45,145 nt of DNA from Clostridia bacterium (GTDB lineage: Bacteria > Bacillota > Clostridia > Oscillospirales > Acutalibacteraceae). The notes below the pieces were generated by a model. The model was not told the origin of the DNA and ran no database searches. It saw only the letters and a program-made list of their open reading frames with translations. Made by a program: the position numbers and the translations under genes. The stretch is from contig JAFUHX010000085.1 of NCBI GenBank assembly GCA_017474045.1, positions 1 to 45,145 on the forward strand, read 5' to 3'. Below are positions 32,572-41,719 of the stretch, one piece after another; positions within the stretch are counted from its first letter, which is position 1, and every line of letters starts with the position of its first letter.

Positions 32572-32593
32572 TTTTAATAATTTTTATAGCTTT

Positions 32594-32636
32594 AAAGGAT
32601 TTCTTTCAGCTTTTTCTAACCGGAAAGAAACCCTTT
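32594..32636 (+). terminator. Terminator after manA (repeated type)
   Basis: A 14-bp stem AAAGGaTTTCTTTC/GAAAGAAAcCCTTT with one mismatch, followed by ATTTTTC. A close relative stands at 37731-37768. The 32572-33010 gap contains no supported gene, only this and the next hairpin. Confidence 0.75.
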
Positions 32637-32699
32637 ATTTTTCTTGCTTGATGCGATTTGAAATTTTAAAGCAGTTTTTACCGGTCTTAAAAAAATTAA

Positions 32700-32731
32700 T
32701 GCCTGCTTTGCGTGTGTGTTCAAAGCAGGCA
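32700..32731. other. Perfect 11-bp hairpin in a gene-free gap
   Basis: TGCCTGCTTTG/CAAAGCAGGCA with a 10-nt loop. Plus-strand flank is A-rich; minus-strand flank has a T run (ATTAATTTTTTT). It could end an antisense transcript or mark an mRNA end. No gene seen on the minus strand to use it. Confidence 0.5.
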
Positions 32732-33010
32732 AAAAGAAAGGAAAGAGTATCCATATTAGTGTGCTCATGTGTGATTAAGCACATTGTTTATGGTGATTTA
32801 ATCTTAGCATAGTTTTTTTAAACATTCAATATGTTTTCCGCAGGCTCTTCAGCAAAATACAAAAATAAGGACTTAAAAGACAAAAAAGTTTTTTTGATGT
32901 CGGATAATTGAAGAAGAAAAAATATTGCTTTTTCTTTTTTTATATTGTAAAATGAAAAAAGATATGTCATTAAAGAAAGGTCTCTGCGTTTTTGCAGGGT
33001 ATAAAGAAAA

Positions 33011-34243
33011 ATGAAAAAAAGCTGTATTGTAATCGGCGCAGGTGCCGCAGGAATGATGGCTGCGGGAACTGCTGCTGAAAATGGGGTTAATGTAACGCTT
33101 ATAGAGCGAAATGACCGTCCCGGAAGAAAAATTATGATAACAGGCAAGGGAAGGTGCAATGTAACAAATAACTGCACAATGATTAATGAGCTTGTTGAAA
33201 ACGTTCCCACAAACGGAAGGTTTCTCCATAGTGCTTTTTCCTCTTTTATGCCTTATGACACAATGGAGTTTTTTGAAAACAGCGGAGTGGAGCTTAAAAT
33301 GGAAAGAGGCGACAGAATTTTCCCTGTTTCCGATAAGGCATCAGACATTGTTGATTCTCTTGATAGCTTCTGCAAGAGAAGCGGTGTGAAGCGAATCAAG
33401 GGGAGAGCCTTGAAGCTTATAACTGAAAACAACGCCGTTAAGGGTGTTGTTCTTGAAAGCGGAGAAGAAGTTTATGCTGACAGCGTGATTGTGGCAACGG
33501 GCGGTGTTTCTTATTCTTCAACAGGTTCAACCGGTGACGGATATGACCTTGCCAAACAGGTCGGACACACAGTTGTTGAACCTAAGCCGTCGTTGGTTCC
33601 TCTTGTCTGCCACGAAGGCTTTTGTATGGATCTTCAGGGTCTTTCTCTTCGAAATGTTTCAATCAGCGTCTATGACACTGAAAAATATAAAGAAATTTAT
33701 AGCGATCTCGGTGAAATGCTCTTTACTCATTTCGGAGTTTCCGGCCCGATGATTTTAAGTGCAAGCACCCACATGAAAGATATGAAGCCGAGAAAATATG
33801 AAATTCATATTGATCTTAAACCGGGTCTTAGCTATGAACAGCTTGATGCCCGAGTGCTTCGCGATTTTCAGGAGAATTCTTGTCGGAATTTTATCAACGC
33901 TCTTGATAAGCTTCTTCCGAAAAAGCTTGTTCCCGTAATTGTCAGATTGACCGGAATCAAGCCTTCAATAAGAGTTAACCAGATAACAAGAGAAATGCGT
34001 TCAAAGCTTGTTAGTGTCTTAAAAGATGTTAAAATAACTGTTCTTGATTTCAGACCCATTGAAGAGGCGATTGTTACCTCAGGCGGAGTCAACACCAAAG
34101 AAATAGATCCGAAAACAATGCAGTCAAAGCTTTGCCGCGGCTTATATTTTGCCGGCGAAGTAATAGATGTTGATGCATATACCGGCGGATTTAACCTTCA
34201 GATTGCTTTTTCAACCGGCCGTCTTGCCGGAAATAATGTTTAA
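33011..34243 (+). CDS. HI0933/YhiN-family FAD-dependent oxidoreductase
   Basis: 410 aa. FAD Rossmann motif VIGAGAAGMMAAG at the N-terminus, then RPGRKIMITGKGRCNVTN (the HI0933 signature), VIVATGGVSYSSTGSTGDGY, FTHFGVSGPMIL and C-terminal YFAGEVIDVDAYTGGFNLQIAFSTG. These flavoproteins are widespread; the physiological substrate is not settled. Upstream is a small hairpin (CTCTGC/GCAGGG) that overlaps the only ribosome-like site. Stop is 12 nt from cmk: first gene of the HI0933-cmk-plsC-ispH/S1 group. Confidence 0.9.
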   Translation: MKKSCIVIGAGAAGMMAAGTAAENGVNVTLIERNDRPGRKIMITGKGRCNVTNNCTMINELVENVPTNGRFLHSAFSSFMPYDTMEFFENSGVELKMERGDRIFPVSDKASDIVDSLDSFCKRSGVKRIKGRALKLITENNAVKGVVLESGEEVYADSVIVATGGVSYSSTGSTGDGYDLAKQVGHTVVEPKPSLVPLVCHEGFCMDLQGLSLRNVSISVYDTEKYKEIYSDLGEMLFTHFGVSGPMILSASTHMKDMKPRKYEIHIDLKPGLSYEQLDARVLRDFQENSCRNFINALDKLLPKKLVPVIVRLTGIKPSIRVNQITREMRSKLVSVLKDVKITVLDFRPIEEAIVTSGGVNTKEIDPKTMQSKLCRGLYFAGEVIDVDAYTGGFNLQIAFSTGRLAGNNV

Positions 34244-34255
34244 GGAGAAAATGCT

Positions 34256-34921
34256 ATGATTAATGTTGCTATCGACGGTCCTGCAGGGGCAGGAAAAAGT
34301 ACAATTGCAAGAAAGGCTGCGGCGGAACTCGGCTTTATTTATATTGATACCGGTGCCCTTTACAGAACAGTGGGACTTGCAGCTCTCAGAGCAGGAAAAG
34401 ACATAAAATCTCCCGCAGAGGTTGAAAGTGTTCTGACTGATGAGCTTTGTGTTGAGCTGAGATTTGAAAACGGCGAACAAAGAATGTATTTAAACGGTGA
34501 AGATGTTTCAGAAAAAATCAGAACTCCCGAGGCTTCAATGGCTGCTTCTGCAGTTTCGGCCGTACCTGCTGTCAGAGCCTATCTTTTTGATCTTCAGAAA
34601 AAGCTTGCCAGAGAGAATAATTGTATTATGGACGGCAGAGATATCGGTACCGTTGTTCTTCCTGACGCAAAGGTTAAAATCTTCCTGACTGCTTCTCCCG
34701 AAGCCAGAGCTGAAAGACGCTATAAGGAGCTTTGCGAAAAGGGCATGAGCGTTGATTTTGAAGATGTTCTTGCTGATATCAACAAGCGAGACTATGACGA
34801 TTCCCACAGAGCCATTGCCCCCTTGAAACAGGCTGAAGATGCTGTTTTGTGTGACACAAGCAATATCGGTCTTGAAGAATCAATTGAATTAATAATCAAC
34901 ATCATTAAGGAAAATATATAA
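34256..34921 (+). CDS. cmk: Cytidylate kinase
   Basis: 221 aa, phosphorylates CMP and dCMP with ATP. P-loop GPAGAGKST (8-16), IDTGALYRTVGLAAL (NMP-binding), EDVSEKIRTPE, MDGRDIGTVVLPDAKVKIFL and the lid region ASPEARAERRYKEL. Length is normal for the family. Start: ATG with AAGGAG. Operon position next to plsC and ispH-S1 is the clostridial standard. Confidence 0.95.
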   Translation: MINVAIDGPAGAGKSTIARKAAAELGFIYIDTGALYRTVGLAALRAGKDIKSPAEVESVLTDELCVELRFENGEQRMYLNGEDVSEKIRTPEASMAASAVSAVPAVRAYLFDLQKKLARENNCIMDGRDIGTVVLPDAKVKIFLTASPEARAERRYKELCEKGMSVDFEDVLADINKRDYDDSHRAIAPLKQAEDAVLCDTSNIGLEESIELIINIIKENI

Positions 34922-34959
34922 CTATACCGAAAGGTAAATTTATATAGTGATGTGATTAA

Positions 34960-35595
34960 ATGCGCCATAATAACTGTGTTTGCGACAGAGAAAGCTACAG
35001 AATTTTAAAGCCCGTGGGAAAATTTCTTTTGAAGTTTGCCTACAGAATAAAAGTTGAAGGGCTGGAAAATGTTTCCGAAAGGGGTGGCTTGATTCTTGCT
35101 TCAAATCATGTTGCCGCGTTAGATCCGGTGATGATTGGATGCTATGTCAGAAGGCAGTGTCATTTTATGGCGAAGAGCGAAATTTTTAAAAATCGGCTTA
35201 TAGCTGCGTTTCTTCGAAGCCTTAATGCTTTTCCCGTTGAAAGAGGAAAGTCAGACACCAAGGCTTTGGATTACGCCGCTAAGGTAATAACAGACGGAAA
35301 CATTCTCGGAATTTTTCCTGAGGGTGGCCTACAGAAAGATCTCGTTATCAGAAGGGCCAAAAACGGTGTTTCATATCTTGCAAGAAAAACAGGAGCCGAT
35401 GTTTTGCCCGTTTGTATTTATAAAGAAAAATCGAACAGAGGAATCCGTAAAAAAATTACCCTTCGTTTCGGAAAAGTAATCAGAAATGAAGAGTTTTCTT
35501 TCGGAAAGGATAATAATCAGGCTGAAATTAAAAAAGCCTCCGGATTGATTATGGAAAGAATAACAGAACTTTTTGAAAAAGGACATCTTTTTTAA
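34960..35595 (+). CDS. plsC: 1-acyl-sn-glycerol-3-phosphate acyltransferase
   Basis: 211 aa, makes phosphatidic acid from lysophosphatidic acid at the membrane. Motif I SNHVAALDP (NHx4D), motif II around NAFPVERGKSD and motif III IFPEGG, then VLPVCIY. One hydrophobic N-terminal patch (GKFLLKFAYRI). Short PlsC-type length. ATG with a weak GTGATGTG site; 38 nt after cmk, 13 nt before the ispH-S1 start. Confidence 0.92.
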   Translation: MRHNNCVCDRESYRILKPVGKFLLKFAYRIKVEGLENVSERGGLILASNHVAALDPVMIGCYVRRQCHFMAKSEIFKNRLIAAFLRSLNAFPVERGKSDTKALDYAAKVITDGNILGIFPEGGLQKDLVIRRAKNGVSYLARKTGADVLPVCIYKEKSNRGIRKKITLRFGKVIRNEEFSFGKDNNQAEIKKASGLIMERITELFEKGHLF

Positions 35596-35608
35596 AGGCG
35601 GTGAAAAA

Positions 35609-37630
35609 GTGGCAAAAATTGAACTTGCAAAAACAGCAGGCTTTTGTTTCGGAGTGAACAGAGCAGTCAAAATGCTTTATGAGCTTGTTGAAAAGGGCGA
35701 AAATGTTCAGACTCTCGGCCCTATTATTCATAATCCCCAGGTGATTGAAGATCTTGAAAAAAAAGGCGTCGGAATAATTAATTCTGCTGAAGAAGCCGAC
35801 GGCGAACACACCGTTGTGATTCGTGCCCACGGAGTAACAAAAGAAACCGTTCAGACACTCAGAGAAAACAAAGTTTCTTTTGTTGATGCAACTTGTCCCT
35901 ATGTAACTAAAATTCATCGTCTTATTGAAGAAAATTCAAACGAAAATAACGTTGTAATGATTGCCGGCGATGAAAATCATCCGGAGGTCTGCGGCTTCAG
36001 AAGTCAATGCAAAGGAAGGTCTTTTGTTTTCAAAAATCTTGAAGAACTGGAAAAAATTCTTGAGACTGAGAGCGAAATTTCTCAAAAAGAAATGATTTTT
36101 GTTGCTCAGACAACTTTTTCTTTGGAAGAATGGAAAAAATGTTCAATTTTTTTGAAAAAAGTCTGTACAAATTCGATTTTATTTGATACAATATGCAGAG
36201 CTACCCGAAACAGACAGCAAGAAGCGGCTGAAATGTCTCAGCGCTGTTGCAAAATGGTTGTTGTGGGTGGAAGAAACAGTTCAAACACCGAAAAACTGAA
36301 AGCGGTGTGTGAAACTAATTGCCCAACGTTTCTTATTGAAAGGGCGCAGGAGCTTTATGAAATTGATTTTGGCTCTTGCAATTTAATTGGGGTAACAGCG
36401 GGAGCTTCAACTCCTGCAGGTATTATAAAGGAGGTACTTTTTACCATGTCCGAAATTTTAAACGACAAAACTTCTTCAGAGTTTAATTTTGCTGAGGCTC
36501 TCGAAGAAAATCTTGAAACTTCAATGAGCACTGAGCCTCAGGTTGTTGGTGTTGTTGTAGGTATTGCACCTAATGAAATACAGGTCGATATCGGCAGAAA
36601 ATACGCCGGCTTTGTTCCTGCTGAGGAATATAGCTACGATCCCACTGCCGACCACACAAAAGAGCTCAAGATCGGTGACAAGATTAATCTTATCATCATG
36701 AAAACAAATGATCTTGAAGGAACAGTTATGCTCTCAAAGCGTCGCTTTGACAAGGGTGCTGCATGGAGCAACATTGTTGCCGCAAAGGAAGAAGGCAAAG
36801 TTCTTGAAACTGTTGTTGCAGAAGCAGTTAAGGGCGGCGTTCTTGTTTATCCCGAAGGCGTAAGAGTTTTCATTCCCGGCTCACAAACAGGTGTTCCCAG
36901 AGATGGTGACCTTTCAGAGCTTGTTAAGAAAACAGTTCAGTTCCGCATTATCCGCGTTGAAGAAAAGCCCAGAAGACGCGTAATCGGTTCAATCAAGTCA
37001 GTTGCTGACGAAGCTCGCAAGGCTGCAACAGAAGCTTTCTGGAGTCAGGCAGAGGTTGGTCAGGAATATACAGGCGTTGTCAGATCTCTCACTAACTATG
37101 GTGCATTCGTAAACCTTGGCGGCGTTGACGGTATGATACATATCTCAGAGCTTTCATGGAAGAGAATCAAGCATCCCTCAGAGGTTGTTAACGTTGGCGA
37201 CACAATCAGCGTTTACATTAAAGACCTTAACACAGAAACAAAGAAAATTTCTCTCGGCTACAGAAGAAGCGAAGACAATCCTTGGGAAATTCTTAAGAAG
37301 ACCTATAACGTTGGTGACGTTGTTGACGTAACAGTTGTTGGCTTAACCAAAATCGGTGCTTTCGCTAATGTTATTGAAGGAATCGACGGTCTTATTCACA
37401 TTTCACAGATTGCTGACCGCAGAATCGAAAGCCCCAAAGAAGTTCTTTCAATGGGTCAGGTTGTTGCTGCTAAGATTACTGATATCGACTACGATAAAAA
37501 GCGCGTAAGCCTTTCAATCCGTGCTCTTCTCACAGAAGATGTTGCAGTTTCCGAAGTTGCAGAAGAAGCTGAAGAAGAAGCTGAAGCTCCTGAAGCTCCT
37601 GAAGCTGCTGAAGAAGAGAGCGCAGAATAA
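35609..37630 (+). CDS. ispH: Bifunctional IspH (HMBPP reductase) / ribosomal protein S1 fusion
   Basis: 673 aa. Residues 1-~279: IspH, a [4Fe-4S] enzyme making IPP and DMAPP; cluster ligands C13, C96 and C196, substrate residues H41, H124 and catalytic E126 are all present. Residues ~295-640: four S1 RNA-binding repeats, the last two most canonical (VRSLTNYGAFVNLGGVDGMI, GLTKIGAFANVIEGIDGLIH). A Glu/Ala acidic tail ends the protein. Such fusions are usual in Clostridia. Start GTG with GGCGGTG 5 nt upstream; a TTG 36 nt earlier in frame overlaps plsC. Codon use is more biased in the S1 half. An internal SD/ATG at the junction could give free S1. Confidence 0.93.
   Translation: MAKIELAKTAGFCFGVNRAVKMLYELVEKGENVQTLGPIIHNPQVIEDLEKKGVGIINSAEEADGEHTVVIRAHGVTKETVQTLRENKVSFVDATCPYVTKIHRLIEENSNENNVVMIAGDENHPEVCGFRSQCKGRSFVFKNLEELEKILETESEISQKEMIFVAQTTFSLEEWKKCSIFLKKVCTNSILFDTICRATRNRQQEAAEMSQRCCKMVVVGGRNSSNTEKLKAVCETNCPTFLIERAQELYEIDFGSCNLIGVTAGASTPAGIIKEVLFTMSEILNDKTSSEFNFAEALEENLETSMSTEPQVVGVVVGIAPNEIQVDIGRKYAGFVPAEEYSYDPTADHTKELKIGDKINLIIMKTNDLEGTVMLSKRRFDKGAAWSNIVAAKEEGKVLETVVAEAVKGGVLVYPEGVRVFIPGSQTGVPRDGDLSELVKKTVQFRIIRVEEKPRRRVIGSIKSVADEARKAATEAFWSQAEVGQEYTGVVRSLTNYGAFVNLGGVDGMIHISELSWKRIKHPSEVVNVGDTISVYIKDLNTETKKISLGYRRSEDNPWEILKKTYNVGDVVDVTVVGLTKIGAFANVIEGIDGLIHISQIADRRIESPKEVLSMGQVVAAKITDIDYDKKRVSLSIRALLTEDVAVSEVAEEAEEEAEAPEAPEAAEEESAE
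36428..36448 (+). promoter_or_regulatory. Internal ribosome site and ATG at the IspH/S1 junction
   Basis: AAGGAGGT (36428-36435), 10-nt spacer, ATG (36446, Met280). Translation from here would make a 394-aa S1 protein. The AAGGAGGT also encodes Lys-Glu-Val of the conserved IspH end IIKEV, so the site may be accidental. Confidence 0.45.
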
Positions 37631-37641
37631 TCAATAAAACT

Positions 37642-37674
37642 AAGGGGATGTAAAACTCGTTTTTACATCCCTTT
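37642..37674 (+). terminator. Terminator after ispH-S1
   Basis: GGGATGTAAAA/TTTTACATCCC stem (11 bp) with CTCGT loop, then CTTTGC. Shares the GGATGTAAAA...CTCG...TTTTACATCC core with the hairpin at 125-160. Confidence 0.7.
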
Positions 37675-37730
37675 GCTATATTCAGAAAACAAATGCTTTT
37701 GTCTTCTTTTAGTAATTGTTATAGTTTTAA

Positions 37731-37768
37731 AGGGTTTCTTTCGGCTTTTTAACAGCCAATGAAACCCT
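37731..37768 (+). terminator. Second hairpin after ispH-S1, related to the manA terminator
   Basis: AGGGTTTC/GAAACCCT plus inner GGCT/AGCC, then GTTTGTTTT. The flanking sequence (TTATAGTTTTAAAGG, TTTCTTTCGGCTTTTT) matches 32586-32615 closely. Confidence 0.6.
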
Positions 37769-37779
37769 GTTTGTTTTAC

Positions 37780-37808
37780 GCGGTCTGCGTTTTTTACAGC
37801 CGCTTTTT
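37780..37808 (+). terminator. Third hairpin in the ispH-S1/rmuC gap
   Basis: GCGGtCTG/CAGCCGC stem with T-rich loop, then TTTTT, in front of the convergent rmuC stop. Confidence 0.55.
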
Positions 37809-37832
37809 ATGTAAAAATACATTTATTTTGTT

Positions 37833-39128
37833 TTAATCTGATAAATTGCTGTCTGAAAGCCCTAAAATTTCAATCGCTTTTCCTTCGCTCAGGTCTTCAA
37901 CGCCTTTGAGTTTTTTCTGAATGATTTCGTTTCTGCTCTGGGCGTCGTCAAGGCTTTTTCCGGCTTCTTCAATTTTTTTCTTGGCTTTTTCCAGCATGGC
38001 GCCGAACTTTTCATATTGACTCTTAGCCGCCGCGAGAAGAATTCTGACTTCCTTTGCTTTTTCGTTAATAGCCATTGCTTTGAAGCCGACAGAAAGAGAA
38101 TTGAGAAGGGCTGTTATTGTTGAAGGTCCTGCAATCATAATGCCGAACTCTCTTTGGCATCTTTCGACAACACCGTTTTTTGAGCTGATGATTTCGCTGT
38201 AAAGTCCTTCTGTAGCAAGATATAAAATAGCAAAAGGCGTTGTTATGGGTTCTTTAATATATTTTGAAACATCTTTTGCTTGCTGAATAACTCTCGTTTC
38301 AAGAGCCTTGCGTGCGGAATCAACACCAAGGTTATCACCTTCGTCTGCTGCGGCGCAAAGACGAAGATAATCTTCAATGGGAAATTTTGAGTCTATGGGC
38401 AAAAGAGTGAATTTGTCTTTTTCATCGCTTGAAGGAATTTTAACGGCAAACTCAACAATTTGCTTTGAAAGCGGATCGGGCATTGCGTTTTTAACATACA
38501 TTTCCGGAATTGTCTGGTCAAGAATTGCCTCAAGTTGAATTTCAGCCCATGTTCCGCGAGATTTTACATTAGTGAGAATTCTGTTAAGCGCAGTAACATT
38601 TTCTGTAACACCGCCTGAAAGAATTTTCATTTCACCCAAAGATTTATAAACATTTTCAAGCTGAACGCTGACCGCTTGAAAAGAGCTGTCAAGACGCTTT
38701 GAGAGAGTATCAGAGAGCTTTTCATCAACGGTGTTTCTGATTTGTTCAAGATGCTGTTCATTTGAAACTCTGATTTCAGAAAGGCTTTTTGAAATTGCTG
38801 AAATGGCTTTCATATTAAAGTCATAGTTTTCTTTTGCGCTTTTTTCAATCTGTTGGCTCATTTCAGAAAGGGAAGCGCTGATTTCTCGTCTCTGAGACGA
38901 TTGCGCCTGAGAATTCTCAATTCGGCTGCGGCTGAATTCTTCACTTATAAACTTGCTGTGTCTGTCAAGCAAGGCGGTAATTCTTTTTTCAAATTCGTTT
39001 TGTTTTTCCAAAATAGACGAATAATCTTGCTCTTTCTTCTGTTTTGAAATTAAAAATAACATTGCGGCGTTTATAATAACAGAAACAAGGCATGTTATGA
39101 GAACAATAATCAAAAGTTTGTTTTCCAT
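37833..39128 (-). CDS. rmuC: RmuC-family DNA recombination protein
   Basis: 431 aa. N-terminal membrane segment LLIIVLITCLVSVIINAAMLF (~4-24), coiled coil ~30-150 rich in Glu/Gln/Ser, and the RmuC nuclease-fold domain ~165-400 with RGTWAEIQLEAILDQ, LPIDSKFPIEDYLRL, FAILYLATEGLYSEI and GPSTITALLNSL. RmuC proteins limit inversions at short inverted repeats and may act with DNA ends. Start: ATG after AAGGAGTGGAAAA. Single gene, divergent from the peptide-binding lipoprotein. Confidence 0.93.
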   Translation of the reverse strand: MENKLLIIVLITCLVSVIINAAMLFLISKQKKEQDYSSILEKQNEFEKRITALLDRHSKFISEEFSRSRIENSQAQSSQRREISASLSEMSQQIEKSAKENYDFNMKAISAISKSLSEIRVSNEQHLEQIRNTVDEKLSDTLSKRLDSSFQAVSVQLENVYKSLGEMKILSGGVTENVTALNRILTNVKSRGTWAEIQLEAILDQTIPEMYVKNAMPDPLSKQIVEFAVKIPSSDEKDKFTLLPIDSKFPIEDYLRLCAAADEGDNLGVDSARKALETRVIQQAKDVSKYIKEPITTPFAILYLATEGLYSEIISSKNGVVERCQREFGIMIAGPSTITALLNSLSVGFKAMAINEKAKEVRILLAAAKSQYEKFGAMLEKAKKKIEEAGKSLDDAQSRNEIIQKKLKGVEDLSEGKAIEILGLSDSNLSD

Positions 39129-39233
39129 TTTTCCACTCCTTAATTTTTTTCTCTTGAATTATAACAATGAATGTGTTAATATTAATTACAATTTAGAAAT
39201 TTAAGCCTATGCACACAAAGGATGAAAGATAAA

Positions 39234-40925
39234 ATGACAAAAAAGGTACTTTGCTTGATTTTTTCTGTTTTTTTGATTCTGTCAGTTTTCAGCGGATGCT
39301 CAAAAGCGGGTGAGGGGGAACAAATGGTTGTTTCCATTGATGAGGCACCTCAATATCTTGATCCCCAGATTGTTTCTGAAAAAGGCTCAAGAAACATAAT
39401 AGCTAACTGCTTTGAAGGTCTTGTCAGATATAATAATAGCGGTGAAATTGTTCCTGCAGGCTGTGAAAAATATTCTGTTTCTTCCAATGGTTTAACCTAT
39501 ACATTTAATTTAAGGCAAGACTGCTTCTGGAAGATTACAAGGGCTGCTTCAAAAATAGTAACGGATCAAGCCGTTTCAGATAAGTCTGAGGAAGAAACAA
39601 CAACTGCTGAAATAAGTGATTATATTGACACAAGAGTAACAGCTCAGAACTATGTTTTTGCGTTAAGAAGAGTTCTTCAGCCCGAAACGAAATCTCCGTA
39701 TGCCTGGAGTCTTATGAATATTAAAAATGCTTCTTCTGTCAACAGCGGAAAAAAATCAAGCAGTAAGCTTGGTGTTTACGCTAAAGACGATTTTACGCTT
39801 GTAATTGAGCTTGAAAGAAGGGACGACGGCTTTTTAAGCGTTCTTACTTCGCCTGCCTGCGTTCCCTGCAATGAAGAATATTTTGAATACACAAGAGGTC
39901 ATTATGGGCTTTCTTCAGAATATCTTATTTTTAACGGCCCGTTTTATATTAGCTCTTGGTCTGAAAAAACAGCAATAACTGCCAAGAAAAACGACCGGTA
40001 TCACACCTCATACAGCGAAAAAGAAACACTTGTTAAGCCATCTTCAATTTATTTTTCTTTCAATAATGAACAGTCAAGTCGCGGAAGAAAGGTCAAAGAC
40101 GGAACATATCAGGCGGCAAGACTGACGTTGAGTCAGGCTGAAGATGCCAAAGAAAACAAAAATCTTTCAGTCTATAGCTTTAACAGCGCTGTTACCGGTA
40201 TAATTTTTAACTGTAACGACAGTATTGTTCAAAACGAAAACATCAGAAAAGCAATTGCGCAGGCAACAGACAAAAAACAGATTCTGAAAAACAGCAATAA
40301 ATCGGCTGCCTTGGGAATAATCCCTTCAGACTGCATGGTATGCAATGTAGGCTACAGAACTGCTGCCAAATCAGCTCAGATGCCTGAATATAATGTAAGA
40401 AAAGCAATCAAAAGCTTAAAAGCAGGACTTGATGAGCTTGAATTGAATACGGTTGAGCTTAAGGTTCTTTGCTCTGAAGAAAACGAAAATATGGTCAGAA
40501 GCGTAATGCAACAATGGCAGTCGGCTTTTGGTGTAATTTTTACCGTTACTGTTGAAACTGTTGAAGAAAACGCCTTAAAAAGCAAAATCAATTCGGGAAG
40601 CTATTCTGTCGCTTTTACCGATATTGAAAGCGTTGACCTTTTTTCCGAAAGCTCAATCAGTCGTTTTGCTTCATATTCAAGAGATAACTTCATAAACTTT
40701 TCTGATAAAAAATTCGATTCAATTATTAAAAACATAACAAAAGAGGGAAGAGCCGAAAAAAGAGCTTTAGCTATCAGAACTGCTGAAGAATATCTGTTTG
40801 CCAAAGGCGCAATAATTCCTCTTTATGAATCCGAAGTTTTTTATGCCACGGGAAAAGGCGTTTCAGGAATTGTTTTTTCACCAACGGGCGAAGTTTTATA
40901 TTATAAAGATGCCTTAAAGAAATAA
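39234..40925 (+). CDS. Peptide ABC-transporter substrate-binding lipoprotein (SBP_bac_5)
   Basis: 563 aa. Signal KKVLCLIFSVFLILSVF then lipobox SGC-S, so anchored outside the membrane. The family 5 pattern follows: SIDEAPQYLDPQIVSE, NCFEGLVRYNNSGEIVPA, YSVSSNGLTYTFNLRQDCFW and ENIRKAIAQATDKKQI. OppA/DppA-like proteins bind oligopeptides or nickel complexes. No permease or ATPase gene is near, an orphan binding protein. ATG at 39234 has AAGGATG about 8 nt upstream; an in-frame ATG 12 nt earlier lies against the same site. Confidence 0.9.
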   Translation: MTKKVLCLIFSVFLILSVFSGCSKAGEGEQMVVSIDEAPQYLDPQIVSEKGSRNIIANCFEGLVRYNNSGEIVPAGCEKYSVSSNGLTYTFNLRQDCFWKITRAASKIVTDQAVSDKSEEETTTAEISDYIDTRVTAQNYVFALRRVLQPETKSPYAWSLMNIKNASSVNSGKKSSSKLGVYAKDDFTLVIELERRDDGFLSVLTSPACVPCNEEYFEYTRGHYGLSSEYLIFNGPFYISSWSEKTAITAKKNDRYHTSYSEKETLVKPSSIYFSFNNEQSSRGRKVKDGTYQAARLTLSQAEDAKENKNLSVYSFNSAVTGIIFNCNDSIVQNENIRKAIAQATDKKQILKNSNKSAALGIIPSDCMVCNVGYRTAAKSAQMPEYNVRKAIKSLKAGLDELELNTVELKVLCSEENENMVRSVMQQWQSAFGVIFTVTVETVEENALKSKINSGSYSVAFTDIESVDLFSESSISRFASYSRDNFINFSDKKFDSIIKNITKEGRAEKRALAIRTAEEYLFAKGAIIPLYESEVFYATGKGVSGIVFSPTGEVLYYKDALKK

Positions 40926-40958
40926 AAATTTCCCTTGCGGATGGCAAGGGAAATTTTT
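40924..40958. terminator. Bidirectional terminator between convergent genes
   Basis: A 15-bp stem AAAAATTTCCCTTGC/GCAAGGGAAATTTTT with a 5-nt loop and T/A runs on both sides. Confidence 0.85.
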
Positions 40959-41576
40959 TTATTTTTTATCAAACCATGAATTTGCAAAAGCGGCAACAGA
41001 AGGAATTAAAGATTTAATTGATGTGTCGGTAGTGTTGATGCAAAGATGATAGCTTTCTTTTTCGCCCCAACCGTCTTTGGTAAGAAGCTGACGGTGAACG
41101 GCTCGGCCTGAATCAACTTGCTTGATTTTTCTTGATAATTCGCGGTCGGTCAGGCTTTCTTCCTCGGGAGCTCTTTCTCTGCAACGCTTGATTTTTGACT
41201 CCATCTGAGCATAAATAAAAATGTTAAGAGGTTCATAGTCTTCAAGAATAACATCAGCGCCTCTTCCGACAATAACAAAGTTTTCGCCTTTTTTAGCAAT
41301 GTCTGAAATAAATTGTTGCTGAGCAATCAAAAGCTTTGTGTAGTTTTGTTGAGCAACATCAGGAAAAGAAAAGGTTCTTCCGAATGAAAAAGAAAAGCTT
41401 CTGGGAATACCGTTTTCCAAGGTTTTTTCAACATAGTCTTCATCAAGGCTGATTTTCTGAGCCACGGCAGTAATAATTTCTCTGTCGTAGTATGCAAAAC
41501 CGAGAGCATCTGCAAGGCGTTTACCTAATTCACGGCCGCCGCTTCCAAATTCTCTGCTGATAGTAATAATTTTCAT
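40959..41576 (-). CDS. Cytidylate-kinase-like family protein
   Basis: 205 aa. P-loop variant SREFGSGGRELGKRLADAL (7-25), then FAYYDREIITAVAQ, IVGRGADVIL and the Arg-rich lid MESKIKRCRERAPEEE. This is the Cytidylate_kin2 family, distinct from the true Cmk found at 34256. The substrate is not established. ATG has AGGAGGTGC; promoter TTGACA-17-TATAAT upstream. Single-gene unit. Confidence 0.88.
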   Translation of the reverse strand: MKIITISREFGSGGRELGKRLADALGFAYYDREIITAVAQKISLDEDYVEKTLENGIPRSFSFSFGRTFSFPDVAQQNYTKLLIAQQQFISDIAKKGENFVIVGRGADVILEDYEPLNIFIYAQMESKIKRCRERAPEEESLTDRELSRKIKQVDSGRAVHRQLLTKDGWGEKESYHLCINTTDTSIKSLIPSVAAFANSWFDKK

Positions 41577-41608
41577 AAAAAAGCACCTCCTATGGTTTCT
41601 ACAATATA

Positions 41609-41637
41609 ATTATAATTTTCAAGTGTGGTAATGTCAA
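41609..41637 (-). promoter_or_regulatory. Consensus promoter of the cytidylate-kinase-like gene
   Basis: Minus-strand TTGACA (41632-41637), 17-nt spacer, TATAAT (41609-41614). Confidence 0.8.
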
Positions 41638-41719
41638 TTGAAGAAATTGACGAAAATTAAGGGAGATTTTTATATGGTTGAATAAAAATTTCCATTGAGA
41701 GAATAATGAAACCAAGGAG

